64,000 nt of DNA from Haloarcula sebkhae (lineage in GTDB: Archaea; Halobacteriota; Halobacteria; Halobacteriales; Haloarculaceae). The position numbers and the translations under genes were made by a program. The notes beneath the pieces were generated by a model that saw nothing but the letters and a program-made list of their open reading frames with translations, was not told the origin of the DNA and ran no database searches. Location of the stretch: positions 62,001-126,000 of the forward strand of contig NZ_BMPD01000005.1 of the NCBI RefSeq assembly GCF_014647415.1, written 5' to 3'. Below are positions 17,083-25,242 of this stretch, piece after piece (within the stretch, counting starts at the first letter, position 1; each line of letters opens with the position of its first letter).

Positions 17083-17649
17083 ATGTGCGTGCAGTACGAC
17101 GGGCTCACCAAGGGAATCGCAGTGGTGTTCGGAGGCCTGACAGTCGTCCTGACAGCGGTGGGCCTCGTTATCAATCCCGCAGTACTCTTCCTGGCACTCA
17201 TGTTCGGGGTGTCGACGTATTTCATGTACTACCACCTCAGCGGGAAGATGGCTGCAAGCCTCTACGAGCGGGTCGAGCGACAGGCGGCACAGAACACGGG
17301 GAACGCCCGCCGTGGCGGGTTTGGGGCCGGCCCACGGGAGGAGTGGGAACCGCCGCGAGACGGTCGCCGAGCGCGCCGTTCGCAGGCGAGCCAGGGGCGA
17401 CGACGTCGCCGGCAGGGACGGCAGCGACAGCGACGCCAGACAGCGGGCGACCGACAGCGCGCCCAGTCATCGGGACCGAGTCCGGCGGAAGCCTACCGGC
17501 GGCTGGGCCTCGATCCGGACGCCGACCAGAGTACTATCAAACGAGCCTACCGGGAGAAGGTCAAAGAGGTCCATCCCGACACCGATAGCGGGAGCGAGAC
17601 GGAGTTCAAGCAGGTGCAAGCGGCCTACGAGACGCTGACCGACGACTGA
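17083..17649 (+). CDS. Membrane-anchored J-domain protein
   Basis: 188 residues. Two hydrophobic helices at about 10-28 and 30-50 (AVVFGGLTVVLTAVGLVINP, AVLFLALMFGVSTYFMYYHL) are followed by a long Arg/Gln/Gly-rich linker (about 75-125). The C-terminal J domain is YRRLGLDPDADQSTIKRAYR, with the HPD tripeptide in VKEVHPDTDSG and the closing helix AAYETLTDD. J domains stimulate Hsp70 (DnaK) ATPase; a membrane-tethered form could recruit DnaK to the membrane. The basic linker is unusual for a haloarchaeal protein. The next gene follows after 37 bases. Confidence 0.85.
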   Translation: MCVQYDGLTKGIAVVFGGLTVVLTAVGLVINPAVLFLALMFGVSTYFMYYHLSGKMAASLYERVERQAAQNTGNARRGGFGAGPREEWEPPRDGRRARRSQASQGRRRRRQGRQRQRRQTAGDRQRAQSSGPSPAEAYRRLGLDPDADQSTIKRAYREKVKEVHPDTDSGSETEFKQVQAAYETLTDD

Positions 17650-17686
17650 CCGCAATTCCCATATGCGGTGCTCCAAACCCGGACGT

Positions 17687-18370
17687 ATGGACAGCGACAC
17701 GCCGCCGATTATTGTCGATATCGATGGGACACTGACCGACGAGAGCCGAGCGATTGACCACCGTGTCATGCCGGTCCTCCGCGAGTGGCCCGCACGCGTC
17801 GTCATCGCCACCGGCAAGGCAATGCCGTTCCCGATTGCGCTCTGTGAGTTTCTCGGCATCGAGCGGACAGTCGTCGCCGAGAACGGCGGCGTCGTGTTCG
17901 TCGAACCGACCGACGAACTCAGGCTGGAAGGCGATCAGGAGGCGGCGCTGGCGGTCGGCGAAGCCTACCGTGATCTGGGCCACAACCTCGGGTTCGGGCA
18001 GGTCGACCTGGCAAACCGATGGCGCGAGACGGAACTTGTCGTCTCGCTCGACCAGCCGCTCGAACCGCTGGAGGAACTGGCCGCGGCACGCGGGCTCGTC
18101 GTCCTCGACACCGGCTTCGCCTACCACGTGACGGACCCAGTCGTCGACAAGGGGACAGGACTCGAAGCGGTGTGCGCGGAACTGGATCTGGAGCCGGCAG
18201 AGTTTCTGGCGGTCGGCGACTCGGTGAACGACGCCCAGATGTTCGACCTAGCCGGTGAGGCCGTGGCTGTCGCCAACGCCGATGAAACGGCGCTCGAACG
18301 GGCTGACCGGGTGACCGATGCGAGCTATGGCGACGGCTTTCTCGAAGCGGTCGCACCGTATCGGGATTGA
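17687..18370 (+). CDS. pgp: Phosphoglycolate phosphatase (archaeal HAD type)
   Basis: 227 residues from ATG at 17687. HAD motif I is IIVDIDGTLTDESR, the motif II Thr is in RVVIATGKAMPF, the motif III Lys is in VVDKGTGLEAVC, and motif IV is AVGDSVNDAQMFDLAG. The cap domain in the middle and the overall length fit the archaeal phosphoglycolate/sucrose-phosphate-like branch (C2B cap). It dephosphorylates 2-phosphoglycolate or a related sugar phosphate. The upstream extension to 17663 has no support. It lies just downstream of the J-domain gene. Confidence 0.88.
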   Translation: MDSDTPPIIVDIDGTLTDESRAIDHRVMPVLREWPARVVIATGKAMPFPIALCEFLGIERTVVAENGGVVFVEPTDELRLEGDQEAALAVGEAYRDLGHNLGFGQVDLANRWRETELVVSLDQPLEPLEELAAARGLVVLDTGFAYHVTDPVVDKGTGLEAVCAELDLEPAEFLAVGDSVNDAQMFDLAGEAVAVANADETALERADRVTDASYGDGFLEAVAPYRD

Positions 18371-18530
18371 CTCCTCCCGTTCGGCATTCCCTGTTGCTGT
18401 CAGAACCGTCGCTAATCGGATTGGCAAGCAGGAGACACCAATCGACAGCGCCCGATATCCACGGGGCAGCGTCACACGACCGCAAACCCCGTTTAGCGGC
18501 TCAGTCCACGAGCTGTCTGGCTGCGCCTTT

Positions 18531-18541
18531 CGGTATAAATA
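18531..18541 (+). promoter_or_regulatory. Strong TATA element upstream of the GTPase gene
   Basis: CGGTATAAATA ends 18 bases before an ATG at 18559 that opens a 42-residue frame. It is the best TATA match between 18371 and 18650. A second TATA-like element (GCTTATATC, 18619-18627) lies about 27 bases before the GTPase ATG at 18650 and would give a leaderless message. Confidence 0.5.
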
Positions 18542-18558
18542 TCCGTCCGGTCGATACT

Positions 18559-18687
18559 ATGAGAGACACACTCAGCCACCGGATTCAGGAGCGCTCTGGA
18601 GCCGTAAATCCGGGGAAGGCTTATATCTACCCCACAGTAACGGGAGGATATGAGCCCCGACCGGGCTGTCCTCCGGCGCGCGCTTGA
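18559..18687 (+). CDS. Possible 42-residue upstream ORF overlapping the GTPase gene
   Basis: Frame MRDTLSHRIQERSGAVNPGK, then AYIYPTVTGGYEPRPGCPPA, ending shortly after. It begins about 23 bases after the centre of the TATAAATA element, so it could be translated from a leaderless transcript, and it overlaps the start of the GTPase gene by 38 bases in another frame. No family recognised. It may be a regulatory upstream frame or chance. Confidence 0.25.
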   Translation: MRDTLSHRIQERSGAVNPGKAYIYPTVTGGYEPRPGCPPARA

Positions 18688-20281
18688 CCGCGGCGAGCGG
18701 GAGGGTGGCAGCGTCGAGTTCAAAGAACGGCTCACCGAGAACCTCCACCTGTCCGAGGGGCGACTCGAATCCCTCGCGGCACAACTCCGCCACCGCGTTC
18801 TCTCCGGGGATGGGGAGGCGACGTACGTCGTCGGCGTCACCGACGACGGCGGTCTGGCCGGCATCTCGCCGGCGGAGTTCTCAGAGTCGATGGACGTACT
18901 CAGTCTGCTGGCAGAGGAGGCCGGCGCACACATTGAGGATGTCAAAACGTGGGGCGTCGACGGCGTCTCGGACGACGGGTCGACCGACACAGACGGTATC
19001 GTAGGCGTCGCGACGGTCTCCGAAGGGTCGGTCCTCGCGGACGACGACCATATCGTCGTGGGCACCGCCGGCCACGTCGACCACGGCAAATCCACGCTCG
19101 TGGGGTCGCTGGTCACCGGTGACGCCGACGACGGCGAAGGTGGGACACGCGGCTTTCTCGATGTCCAGCCTCACGAAGTCGAGCGGGGACTGTCCGCGGA
19201 CCTCTCCTACGGCGTCTACGGCTTCGACGACGACGGCGAGCCGATCCGCATGGACAATCCCCATCGGAAGGACGACCGTGCTCGCGTCGTCGAGGAGTCC
19301 GACCGGCTCGTCTCCTTCGTCGACACGGTGGGTCACGAGCCGTGGCTTCGGACGACAATCCGTGGCCTCGTTGGCCAGAAACTCGACTACGGCCTCCTGA
19401 CCGTCGCGGCCGACGACGGGGTGACTGAGACGACGCGAGAACACCTCGGTATCCTGCTAGCGACGGACCCCCCCACGATTGTTGCCATTACGAAAACCGA
19501 CCTCGTCGACGGAGAGCGGGTCGCCGAAGTCGAACGCTCCGTCGAGCAGGCACTGCGAGAGGTCGACAAGACGCCGCTCCGGGTCGAGCGTCACGGCGTC
19601 GACACGGCTATCGATGAAATTTCTGAGACCGTCGTTCCCGTCGTCACCACCAGCGCCGTCACGAAGGAGGGGCTGGACGCCCTCGACGACATGTTCGAGG
19701 CGCTGCCCAAGACCGCCGGTGAGGTGGGTGACTTCCGGATGTATGTCGACCGGACGTACAACGTCCAGGGGGTCGGCGCGGTCGCCTCCGGCACCATCAA
19801 ATCCGGCGCGGTCGAGGCCGGCGACGAGCTATTACTTGGACCCATGCAGGACGGGAGCTTCCGGGAGGTCGAAGTGCGGTCCATCGAGATGCACTACCAC
19901 CGGGTCGACGAGGCCAAGGCGGGCCGCATCGTGGGTATCGCGCTGAAAGGCGTCCGCGAGGCGGACATCGAGCGTGGGATGGTCCTGCTGCCGAGCGACG
20001 CGGACCCGTCGCCGGTACAGGAGTTCGAAGCCGAGGTGATGGTGTTGAACCATCCGACCCGCATCGGCGACGGTTACGAGCCAGTGGTCCACCTCGAAAC
20101 GGTCAGCGAGGCCGCGGCCTTCTACCCGGAAGGAGGACAGCTACTCCCGGGCGACGCCGGCAAGACCCGAGTCCGATTCAAGTTCCGCTCCTATCTCGTC
20201 GAAGAGGGCCAGAAGTTCGTCTTCCGCGAGGGAAGCTCGAAGGGCGTCGGGACCGTCACAGATATCGACCCGACGGAGTAG
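18650..20281 (+). CDS. GTPBP1-like translational GTPase
   Basis: 543 residues. After about 130 residues of an N-terminal extension comes an EF-Tu/EF1A-type G domain: G1 GTAGHVDHGKSTLVGS, G3 FVDTVGHEPWLR, and G4 AITKTDLVDG, with Thr replacing the usual Asn. Domains 2 and 3 follow (VDRTYNVQGVGAVASGTIKS is the classic domain 2 start). The family corresponds to eukaryotic GTPBP1/2, translation-linked GTPases. The first 80 residues (VEFKERLTENLHLSEGRLES) are conserved in this archaeal group. A GGGAGG lies only two bases before the ATG, too close for normal Shine-Dalgarno use, so leaderless initiation is likely. Confidence 0.88.
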   Translation: MSPDRAVLRRALDRGEREGGSVEFKERLTENLHLSEGRLESLAAQLRHRVLSGDGEATYVVGVTDDGGLAGISPAEFSESMDVLSLLAEEAGAHIEDVKTWGVDGVSDDGSTDTDGIVGVATVSEGSVLADDDHIVVGTAGHVDHGKSTLVGSLVTGDADDGEGGTRGFLDVQPHEVERGLSADLSYGVYGFDDDGEPIRMDNPHRKDDRARVVEESDRLVSFVDTVGHEPWLRTTIRGLVGQKLDYGLLTVAADDGVTETTREHLGILLATDPPTIVAITKTDLVDGERVAEVERSVEQALREVDKTPLRVERHGVDTAIDEISETVVPVVTTSAVTKEGLDALDDMFEALPKTAGEVGDFRMYVDRTYNVQGVGAVASGTIKSGAVEAGDELLLGPMQDGSFREVEVRSIEMHYHRVDEAKAGRIVGIALKGVREADIERGMVLLPSDADPSPVQEFEAEVMVLNHPTRIGDGYEPVVHLETVSEAAAFYPEGGQLLPGDAGKTRVRFKFRSYLVEEGQKFVFREGSSKGVGTVTDIDPTE

Positions 20282-20305
20282 CGACCCGCCGTCTCCACTC
20301 TCTGC

Positions 20306-20803
20306 TCACCGGTCCACGTCATCTCCGGTCGGTAACCGATAGCCGTCATCCGTTTTCTCGGCGAGTCCGAACAGCACGGCCCACTCCAGCAGATTCGCCG
20401 TGCGCTCCCGCCAGACGGCTTCCCAGTCGGCGTGCCGCTCGCGCTCCCAGCGGGGAATCTCAGCCCGGAGCGCATCGAACGCAGCTTCAGTGCCTACTGC
20501 CTCCGAATCGAGAGCGGCGAGGAGTACGTCGACACCGAAAATCGATTCCTCGAATGCCGCTGCAAGGTCCGCCCGGTCGGGGTCGGTCCTCGTCCGGTAG
20601 TAGCCCCGGTCGCTCTCGGCGACCAGTCCCAGCGCCCGCAGGAACACCAGGTACTTTTGGGCCGTTTCGCGGTCTGACACGTCAGTCGCCGTCTGTATCG
20701 CCCGGCAACAGTCGGCCTCGCTGTCGGGGACGAGCGGAATCGCCGCTCTTGCAGTGTCTAAAAAAGAGTCCGAACGGGCCGGCGGTGCGACCTTGTAGCG
20801 CAC
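20306..20803 (-). CDS. Uncharacterised haloarchaeal protein, possibly winged-helix
   Basis: 165 residues. The N-terminal half reads like a helix-turn-helix with a wing (DVSDRETAQKYLVFLRALGL, then VAESDRGYYRTR), and the C-terminal half is helical and Trp/Arg-rich (IPRWERERHADWEAVWRERT) with a final second wing-like segment (GLAEKTDDGYRLP). No metal site or membrane helix. Family not recognised. It lies 5 bases upstream of... the convergent side of mch, on the same strand downstream of mch, and may be co-transcribed with it. Confidence 0.7.
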   Translation of the reverse strand: MRYKVAPPARSDSFLDTARAAIPLVPDSEADCCRAIQTATDVSDRETAQKYLVFLRALGLVAESDRGYYRTRTDPDRADLAAAFEESIFGVDVLLAALDSEAVGTEAAFDALRAEIPRWERERHADWEAVWRERTANLLEWAVLFGLAEKTDDGYRLPTGDDVDR

Positions 20804-20808
20804 GGTTC

Positions 20809-21741
20809 CTACAGGCCGAAGCTCTCGGCTAACACGTTCTCGCTCGTCCCGCCGACAACGTGCGTGTCGCCACCGACGACATCGATGGTGACGGCGGCCG
20901 GGCCGAACAGTTCGACGGGAAGCTCCGCGAAGTCCCAGTCCACGTCCTCAAAGACGCCCTCCAGCGGTTCGCCGTATTCTCGGGCTGCGATGGAGGGAAC
21001 CTCGTCGAAGCGGTCGAAGGACTCGTCGACGGTGAGGTGGACCTCGCTCCCGTAGGCGAGCGCGTCAGTGGTCCGGGCCATCGCAGTGGCTTCGTCGCCA
21101 GCGACCGGCGCGACCGGCGCACGGCCGCTGGCCGACAGCACCGACACCGGGTCGAAGCCGAGTTCGGCAAGCCGGAAGACGGCCAGTTCGGCGGCTCGGG
21201 CCGCGGCGACGACGCTCCCGGTGACACTCGCCGTCGCGAACGACGGCAGGAACACGCCGGTCTCGGGGACGCCGGTACGCTCGGCGACCTGGCTCGCGAC
21301 GGCCTCGTCCGGCAGTTCATCGGTCTCTAGAGCCAGCACAGCGAAGTCGGCGTCCTCGCGGTAGCCGATCCGCTCGAAGGCTTCCTCTTCGGCAACGAGT
21401 GCGCGTGCGGGGCCGCTCCCGAGCGCCTCGAAGCCGTCGGCGGCCAGCTCCCAGCCGCCCTTCTGTGAGCACAGCAGGGCCAGTGCCGGGTGGTCTGTCG
21501 ACAGTTCGACGTGGTTCAGCGGCGCGCCGCCGATGGTGTCCATCGTGGACTGGACCGTCGCCAGCCCGGCTGTCTGAATTTCCGCGAGCAGCATGCCGGC
21601 CTCGACAGCGCCAGGGACTTCGACGCCGAAGTCCAGCACCGCGGCGTCACCCTCCAGCGCGTGTACGTCTATCGTGAGCTCGTCGGCGAAGTCGATGGCC
21701 TCGTCTACGAGTTCCGTGGCCATCCGATTGAGACTATCCAT
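20809..21741 (-). CDS. mch: Methenyltetrahydromethanopterin cyclohydrolase
   Basis: 310 residues. It interconverts methenyl- and formyl-tetrahydromethanopterin (in haloarchaea probably tetrahydrofolate-type C1 carriers). Family hallmarks include EVPGAVEAGMLLAEIQTAGL, TIGGAPLNHVELSTDHPALA, LCSQKGGWEL and the late motif ASGRAPVAPVAGDEATAMAR. Length matches archaeal Mch (about 310-320). Soluble, cytoplasmic. In haloarchaea, which do not make methane, Mch serves one-carbon metabolism. The uncharacterised gene at 20306-20803 follows after five bases on the same strand. Confidence 0.93.
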   Translation of the reverse strand: MDSLNRMATELVDEAIDFADELTIDVHALEGDAAVLDFGVEVPGAVEAGMLLAEIQTAGLATVQSTMDTIGGAPLNHVELSTDHPALALLCSQKGGWELAADGFEALGSGPARALVAEEEAFERIGYREDADFAVLALETDELPDEAVASQVAERTGVPETGVFLPSFATASVTGSVVAAARAAELAVFRLAELGFDPVSVLSASGRAPVAPVAGDEATAMARTTDALAYGSEVHLTVDESFDRFDEVPSIAAREYGEPLEGVFEDVDWDFAELPVELFGPAAVTIDVVGGDTHVVGGTSENVLAESFGL

Positions 21742-21765
21742 ACGCCGTGTTTGGCACCCTTCCCT

Positions 21766-22098
21766 TTAATCTCCGCCTTCCCCGGCGTCGCTTCTGGCCG
21801 CCCGACCGAGATGCTCCTCGACGGCGTCGACCTTGTCCTGTGCCTGCTGGTCGACGCTCCGCTTGTCATCGATCTTCAGGAACGTGCTCACACGGTCGGT
21901 CTGCTCGCCGACGGCCTCGTGAGCGGCGTGGGTGGCCGCGAACAGTTCCTCGCTGTCTTCTGCTTCGATAATGGTCCCCATCGGCGTCGTCTCGTACTCG
22001 ACGTCGAACGCCTCCAGCGCCGCGACAGCGTCGGCGACGTACGACGACATGCTGCCTTCGATGACCGGTGCAACCGAGAGAAACCCTATGCAGGTCAT
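21766..22098 (-). CDS. MTH1187-family thiamine-binding-like protein
   Basis: 110 residues from ATG at 22098 (MTCIGFLSVAPVIEGSMSSY). The start four residues further upstream is not needed. The ferredoxin-like fold pattern and the motif TTPMGTIIEAEDSEELFAAT are typical of the MTH1187/YkoF-like family, small proteins that bind thiamine or hydroxymethylpyrimidine-type ligands and often form tetramers. The acidic C-terminal tail is haloarchaeal. It is 24 bases upstream of mch on the same strand. Confidence 0.85.
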   Translation of the reverse strand: MTCIGFLSVAPVIEGSMSSYVADAVAALEAFDVEYETTPMGTIIEAEDSEELFAATHAAHEAVGEQTDRVSTFLKIDDKRSVDQQAQDKVDAVEEHLGRAARSDAGEGGD

Positions 22099-22195
22099 AC
22101 TGGTTCCCACGCGCGCCCACGACCTAACCGCTATGGTACTCGCGCAACACTATCGGTGTCGGACTTGAGTAAAGAACTGCCGCTGTTCGAAACGC

Positions 22196-22846
22196 TTACT
22201 CGCCTTCCTCGACCGGTGCCCCGCGAGCGTTCGTCTTGACGCTCTGGAGCCCCTGCTTCGCTTTCTGCTTGGAGGCGTAGCCCTGCCCGCAGTCGGCGAT
22301 GATCTCGCCGTTGTCGTGGCGGAGTCGCCAGCGCGCCTTCCCCTCGCTGTCTTTGAATAGTTCAAACGTCGCTTTGCTGCCTCCCTCTTCGACAACACCG
22401 TCGTCGTCTTTGGACTTGTCGACGACGTACGCGCCGGGCGCGTTGGTTTTGACGCTTTCGAGGCCCTGCTCGGCCTTCTGCTTGGAGGCGTAGCCTTCCC
22501 CACTGTCGGCAATGATATTACCATTGTCGTGGCGAAGCCGCCAGCGGTACTGCTTGGCACTGTCCTCGTACACCTCGAACGTCGCCTTGCTCGCGGCCAC
22601 ATCGGTCTCCACCGTCCCTTCGTTCTCGTCCCACTCCATATCGATTTCGAGTGTGACAGTCCCGTCTTCCCGCTCGACCTCGACCTCGAGCTCGGATTCG
22701 GCCGGTGGTGTGACCGTCACAGTCTGTTCTTCGTCAGCCGGCGCGGGCTCACCGCGGCTGAGCCTGTTTGCCAATCGTCGGAAGTACGACGCGATTCCTC
22801 TGCGACTCCGTGTTTCCTGTGACTCGTGGACCGTCTCGTCCGTCAT
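22196..22846 (-). CDS. HVO_2922-type protein with two DUF1508 repeats
   Basis: 216 residues. Two copies of a DUF1508/YegP-like module are visible: ATFEVYEDSAKQYRWRLRHD, then NGNIIADSGEGYASKQKAEQ near residues 90-140, and ATFELFKDSEGKARWRLRHD, then NGEIIADCGQGYASKQKAKQ near 150-205. The N-terminal 80 residues are acidic and low in complexity, with a Glu-rich beta-prone segment. Haloarchaeal HVO_2922-like proteins usually have one or two such modules; the dimer of the module resembles bacterial YegP. Function unknown, stress or nucleic-acid association suggested for relatives. Soluble. Confidence 0.85.
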   Translation of the reverse strand: MTDETVHESQETRSRRGIASYFRRLANRLSRGEPAPADEEQTVTVTPPAESELEVEVEREDGTVTLEIDMEWDENEGTVETDVAASKATFEVYEDSAKQYRWRLRHDNGNIIADSGEGYASKQKAEQGLESVKTNAPGAYVVDKSKDDDGVVEEGGSKATFELFKDSEGKARWRLRHDNGEIIADCGQGYASKQKAKQGLQSVKTNARGAPVEEGE

Positions 22847-23075
22847 ACACTCTCATTGTTGATGGGACAACAAATAATGATACTCCATACTCGAAGCAGC
22901 CACCGTGTGTAACCATAACACATGGTGGAGAGTCGATAATCTGCAATTTGGCGGCAGAGAGTTGCGCTGAGCCTGTTTTTTCAATCGTTGCTACTCCGGG
23001 GGTACTGGCGCTGTGCACTCCAATTTTACAGTAACACTTGGCGACAGATTCGACACGCGAGCATAGTCGCCAGAA

Positions 23076-24479
23076 TCAGCAGCGAATTTCGAAGCGCGCC
23101 CCGCCGTCTTGGCCCTCGGCGATGGTGATGTCCCAGCCGTGTGCGGCGACGATGTCCGTGACGATAGAGAGTCCGAACCCGGACCCGCCGTCACTGGTCG
23201 TATACCCGTGGTCAAGCACTTTCGACCGGCCCTCCGGTGGGATGCCGCGTCCGTCGTCTTCGAGATAGAAGCCCGACAACTCCGTCTCGTCCGCATCGTC
23301 AAGTGTGCCAACACGGAGGGTCAGCGGTGTATCGTTGTGGTCGAACGCGTTCCGAAAAAGGTTCTCGAAAATCTGCAACAGGCGACCATAGTCTGCCCCG
23401 ACCACAGTGTCTCTTGAAACGTCCAGTTCGAGCGTCCCGCCGCCTGTCTGGGTATGTCCCCACGCGTCCTCGGCGACGGCGCATAGTGAGACCTGCGACA
23501 GGTCGGTAATGCTTTGGCCCACACGAGCGAGCGTCAGCAACTCGTCTATCATCGTTTCCATCCGCTCAAGATTCCGCTCCATCGTCTCGACGTGCGCCGT
23601 TGGAGCGTCATCCCGGATAAAATCGACTCGGGCCTTCGTGACCATCAATGGGTTTCGGAGGTCATGCGACACGACGCTCGCGAACTGGTCCAGTTTCTCG
23701 TTTGACTGTTCGAGTTCCCGTTTTGTTTCTTTGAGTTTCTGTTCGTCGTGTTTCTGCTGTGTGATTTCCCTGGAAATGAACTGGATGGTGTTGGTGTCAC
23801 CAGTCTCGCTGAGAGGGGTAACGATGTTGTGGAAGTGTCGCACGCCAATCGAATCCTGAAACGTCACCGCGCTCCCGGCCGTAATGGCCCGCTGGCCGTA
23901 TTCGAGTCGCTCGGAAGCCATCTCGTCCGGGAGCACGTCTGTTAACTGCGAGTCAATGAGCTCCGGGCGGGTAGTGTTATGTGCTCGGGCCATCGATTTG
24001 TTCGCTGCAAGGATTTGCCCGTCGGTAGTGACCTCCACGATCTCGTCCGGCGTGTTGTCGACCAGTCGCTCGTACTTCTGCTGTGCCCGGTGCTGGCCAA
24101 CGACGTTCCGTATCCGCGTGGCGAGCAACGTGAGACGCTCCCCGTCTATGATTTTCTTCTTCTGGAGGTAGTCATCGACACCAGTACCGATTGCGTCGCT
24201 GGCGACATCCTCGCCGCCCTGCCCGGTCAGCAGAATGAACGGTATCGAGAACTCCGAATCGACGTTCGTGCAGAGCTCTAACCCGTCCATTCCGGGCATT
24301 TTATAATCGCTGATAACACAGTCGACGCGCTGCTCGCGCAGCGACTCGAGTGCGTCCCGCCCCGAACTCGCTGTGTTGGTGGTAAAGCCGTGTGCGTCGT
24401 TGAGTTTCTCCGACGTTATCTCGACAAAAAAGTCACTGTCGTCAACAACGAGGACGCTGATATCTCCGACGACATCCAT
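23076..24479 (-). CDS. Receiver-PAS-histidine kinase
   Basis: 467 residues. The receiver domain has acidic residues D13-D14 and phospho-acceptor Asp58 in CVISDYKMPGMDG. One PAS domain lies around residues 155-265 (LVDNTPDEIVEVTTDGQILA). The HisKA box is FASVVSHDLRNPLMVTKARV. The HATPase shows IFENLFRNAFDHND, DDGRGIPPEGRSKVLDHGYT and GGSGFGLSIVTDIVAAHGWD. Soluble, no membrane helices. Architecturally a shorter version of the kinase at 8609-11185, with highly similar catalytic region wording, so the two probably share ancestry. Partner response regulator not in the window. Confidence 0.92.
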   Translation of the reverse strand: MDVVGDISVLVVDDSDFFVEITSEKLNDAHGFTTNTASSGRDALESLREQRVDCVISDYKMPGMDGLELCTNVDSEFSIPFILLTGQGGEDVASDAIGTGVDDYLQKKKIIDGERLTLLATRIRNVVGQHRAQQKYERLVDNTPDEIVEVTTDGQILAANKSMARAHNTTRPELIDSQLTDVLPDEMASERLEYGQRAITAGSAVTFQDSIGVRHFHNIVTPLSETGDTNTIQFISREITQQKHDEQKLKETKRELEQSNEKLDQFASVVSHDLRNPLMVTKARVDFIRDDAPTAHVETMERNLERMETMIDELLTLARVGQSITDLSQVSLCAVAEDAWGHTQTGGGTLELDVSRDTVVGADYGRLLQIFENLFRNAFDHNDTPLTLRVGTLDDADETELSGFYLEDDGRGIPPEGRSKVLDHGYTTSDGGSGFGLSIVTDIVAAHGWDITIAEGQDGGARFEIRC

Positions 24480-24822
24480 ACTGCATCGCTCTTAGTGTTG
24501 AGGATCTTTAACTGCCGGGTTTTGCAACGGATACATGACAGCTTCACCCCTTTTCAGAGTTATATTCCACCAAACTAACTGCGAACTGGCTGCAGTCTGG
24601 CGGTATCGAGGAAATATCTCGCGATGGGGCGTCGATGTCTTGCCAGTCCACGCAGTAGTGACTCGGACCCACGGATTCCAGCCGTACGCTCAGCGGGACT
24701 CCTCGAAAATTGTACTCGTAACAGCGCGCTGGCTGGGAGTGAGCAACCGCGAAGCGATTGCACGACTCACGGATACCGAGCACATGTGACGCGGTGCTCA
24801 GTGGAATAGTTCGTCGTAGAAA
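24480..24822. other. Intergenic region, no supported gene
   Basis: 343 bases between the histidine kinase and tRNA-Gly. An open frame at 24535-24789 (plus) contains a poorly haloarchaeal composition and no recognisable domain; I do not call it. The first part contains the kinase promoter region on the minus strand. Confidence 0.45.
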
Positions 24823-24894
24823 TGCGCTGGCTGGGATTTGAACCCAGGTTGTGACCATGGCAAGGTCACGTGATACCAACTACACTACCAGCGC
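24823..24894 (-). tRNA. tRNA-Gly (GCC)
   Basis: 72 bases. The acceptor stem is GCGCTGG/CCAGCGC with discriminator A, the D arm GTGTAGTTGGTATCAC, the anticodon stem TGACC/GGTCA with loop TTGCCAT (anticodon GCC), and the T arm CTGGG-TTCAAAT-CCCAG. No intron. CCA not encoded. It lies on the opposite strand to the ribosomal operon, about 350 bases upstream of its first gene. Confidence 0.95.
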
Positions 24895-25170
24895 TTGCTT
24901 TGTCTGCTCTGACCTTCACGACGGGTGGTCGCTCAGTGCCAGCGTGCAACGCCTCGTTGCAATCAAATCTGGCGGGGGTGAGAGTAAAAAGCCTTCCGTT
25001 TTCCGGGGAAAACCATGGGAGGTGAGGGCAATCACCGCCCCGTCTGAGCCCTGGACCGTGTGATGGCGTCACGAGACATGGCCTTTCGGAAGCGGCAATC
25101 TAGTGATCGGGTGCATCGGTCCCGAACCGGCATGACGGACCATGTGAACGCGACGCATCGCGAACGTGAA

Positions 25171-25190
25171 ACGGGGGCTTTTTAAGCCCT
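25171..25190 (+). promoter_or_regulatory. Promoter of the ribosomal-protein superoperon
   Basis: A G-rich BRE-like run followed by CTTTTTAAG at about 25178-25186, centred some 61 bases before the first ATG at 25243. Transcription would begin near 25208-25212 and leave a short 5' leader of about 30-35 bases. It is the strongest TATA-like sequence in the gap after tRNA-Gly. Confidence 0.6.
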
Positions 25191-25242
25191 GGAAAGGGAG
25201 ATATCGGCACAGTCTAGTGGCGCGACGTGGAAGCGTCACGGC

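Noticed and set aside
16739-17140. 133-residue plus-strand frame
   Set aside because: Basic, Cys/Ser-rich composition unlike haloarchaeal proteins and overlap with the J-domain gene.
24535-24789. 84-residue plus-strand frame before tRNA-Gly
   Set aside because: No domain, poor codon character, no promoter recognised.
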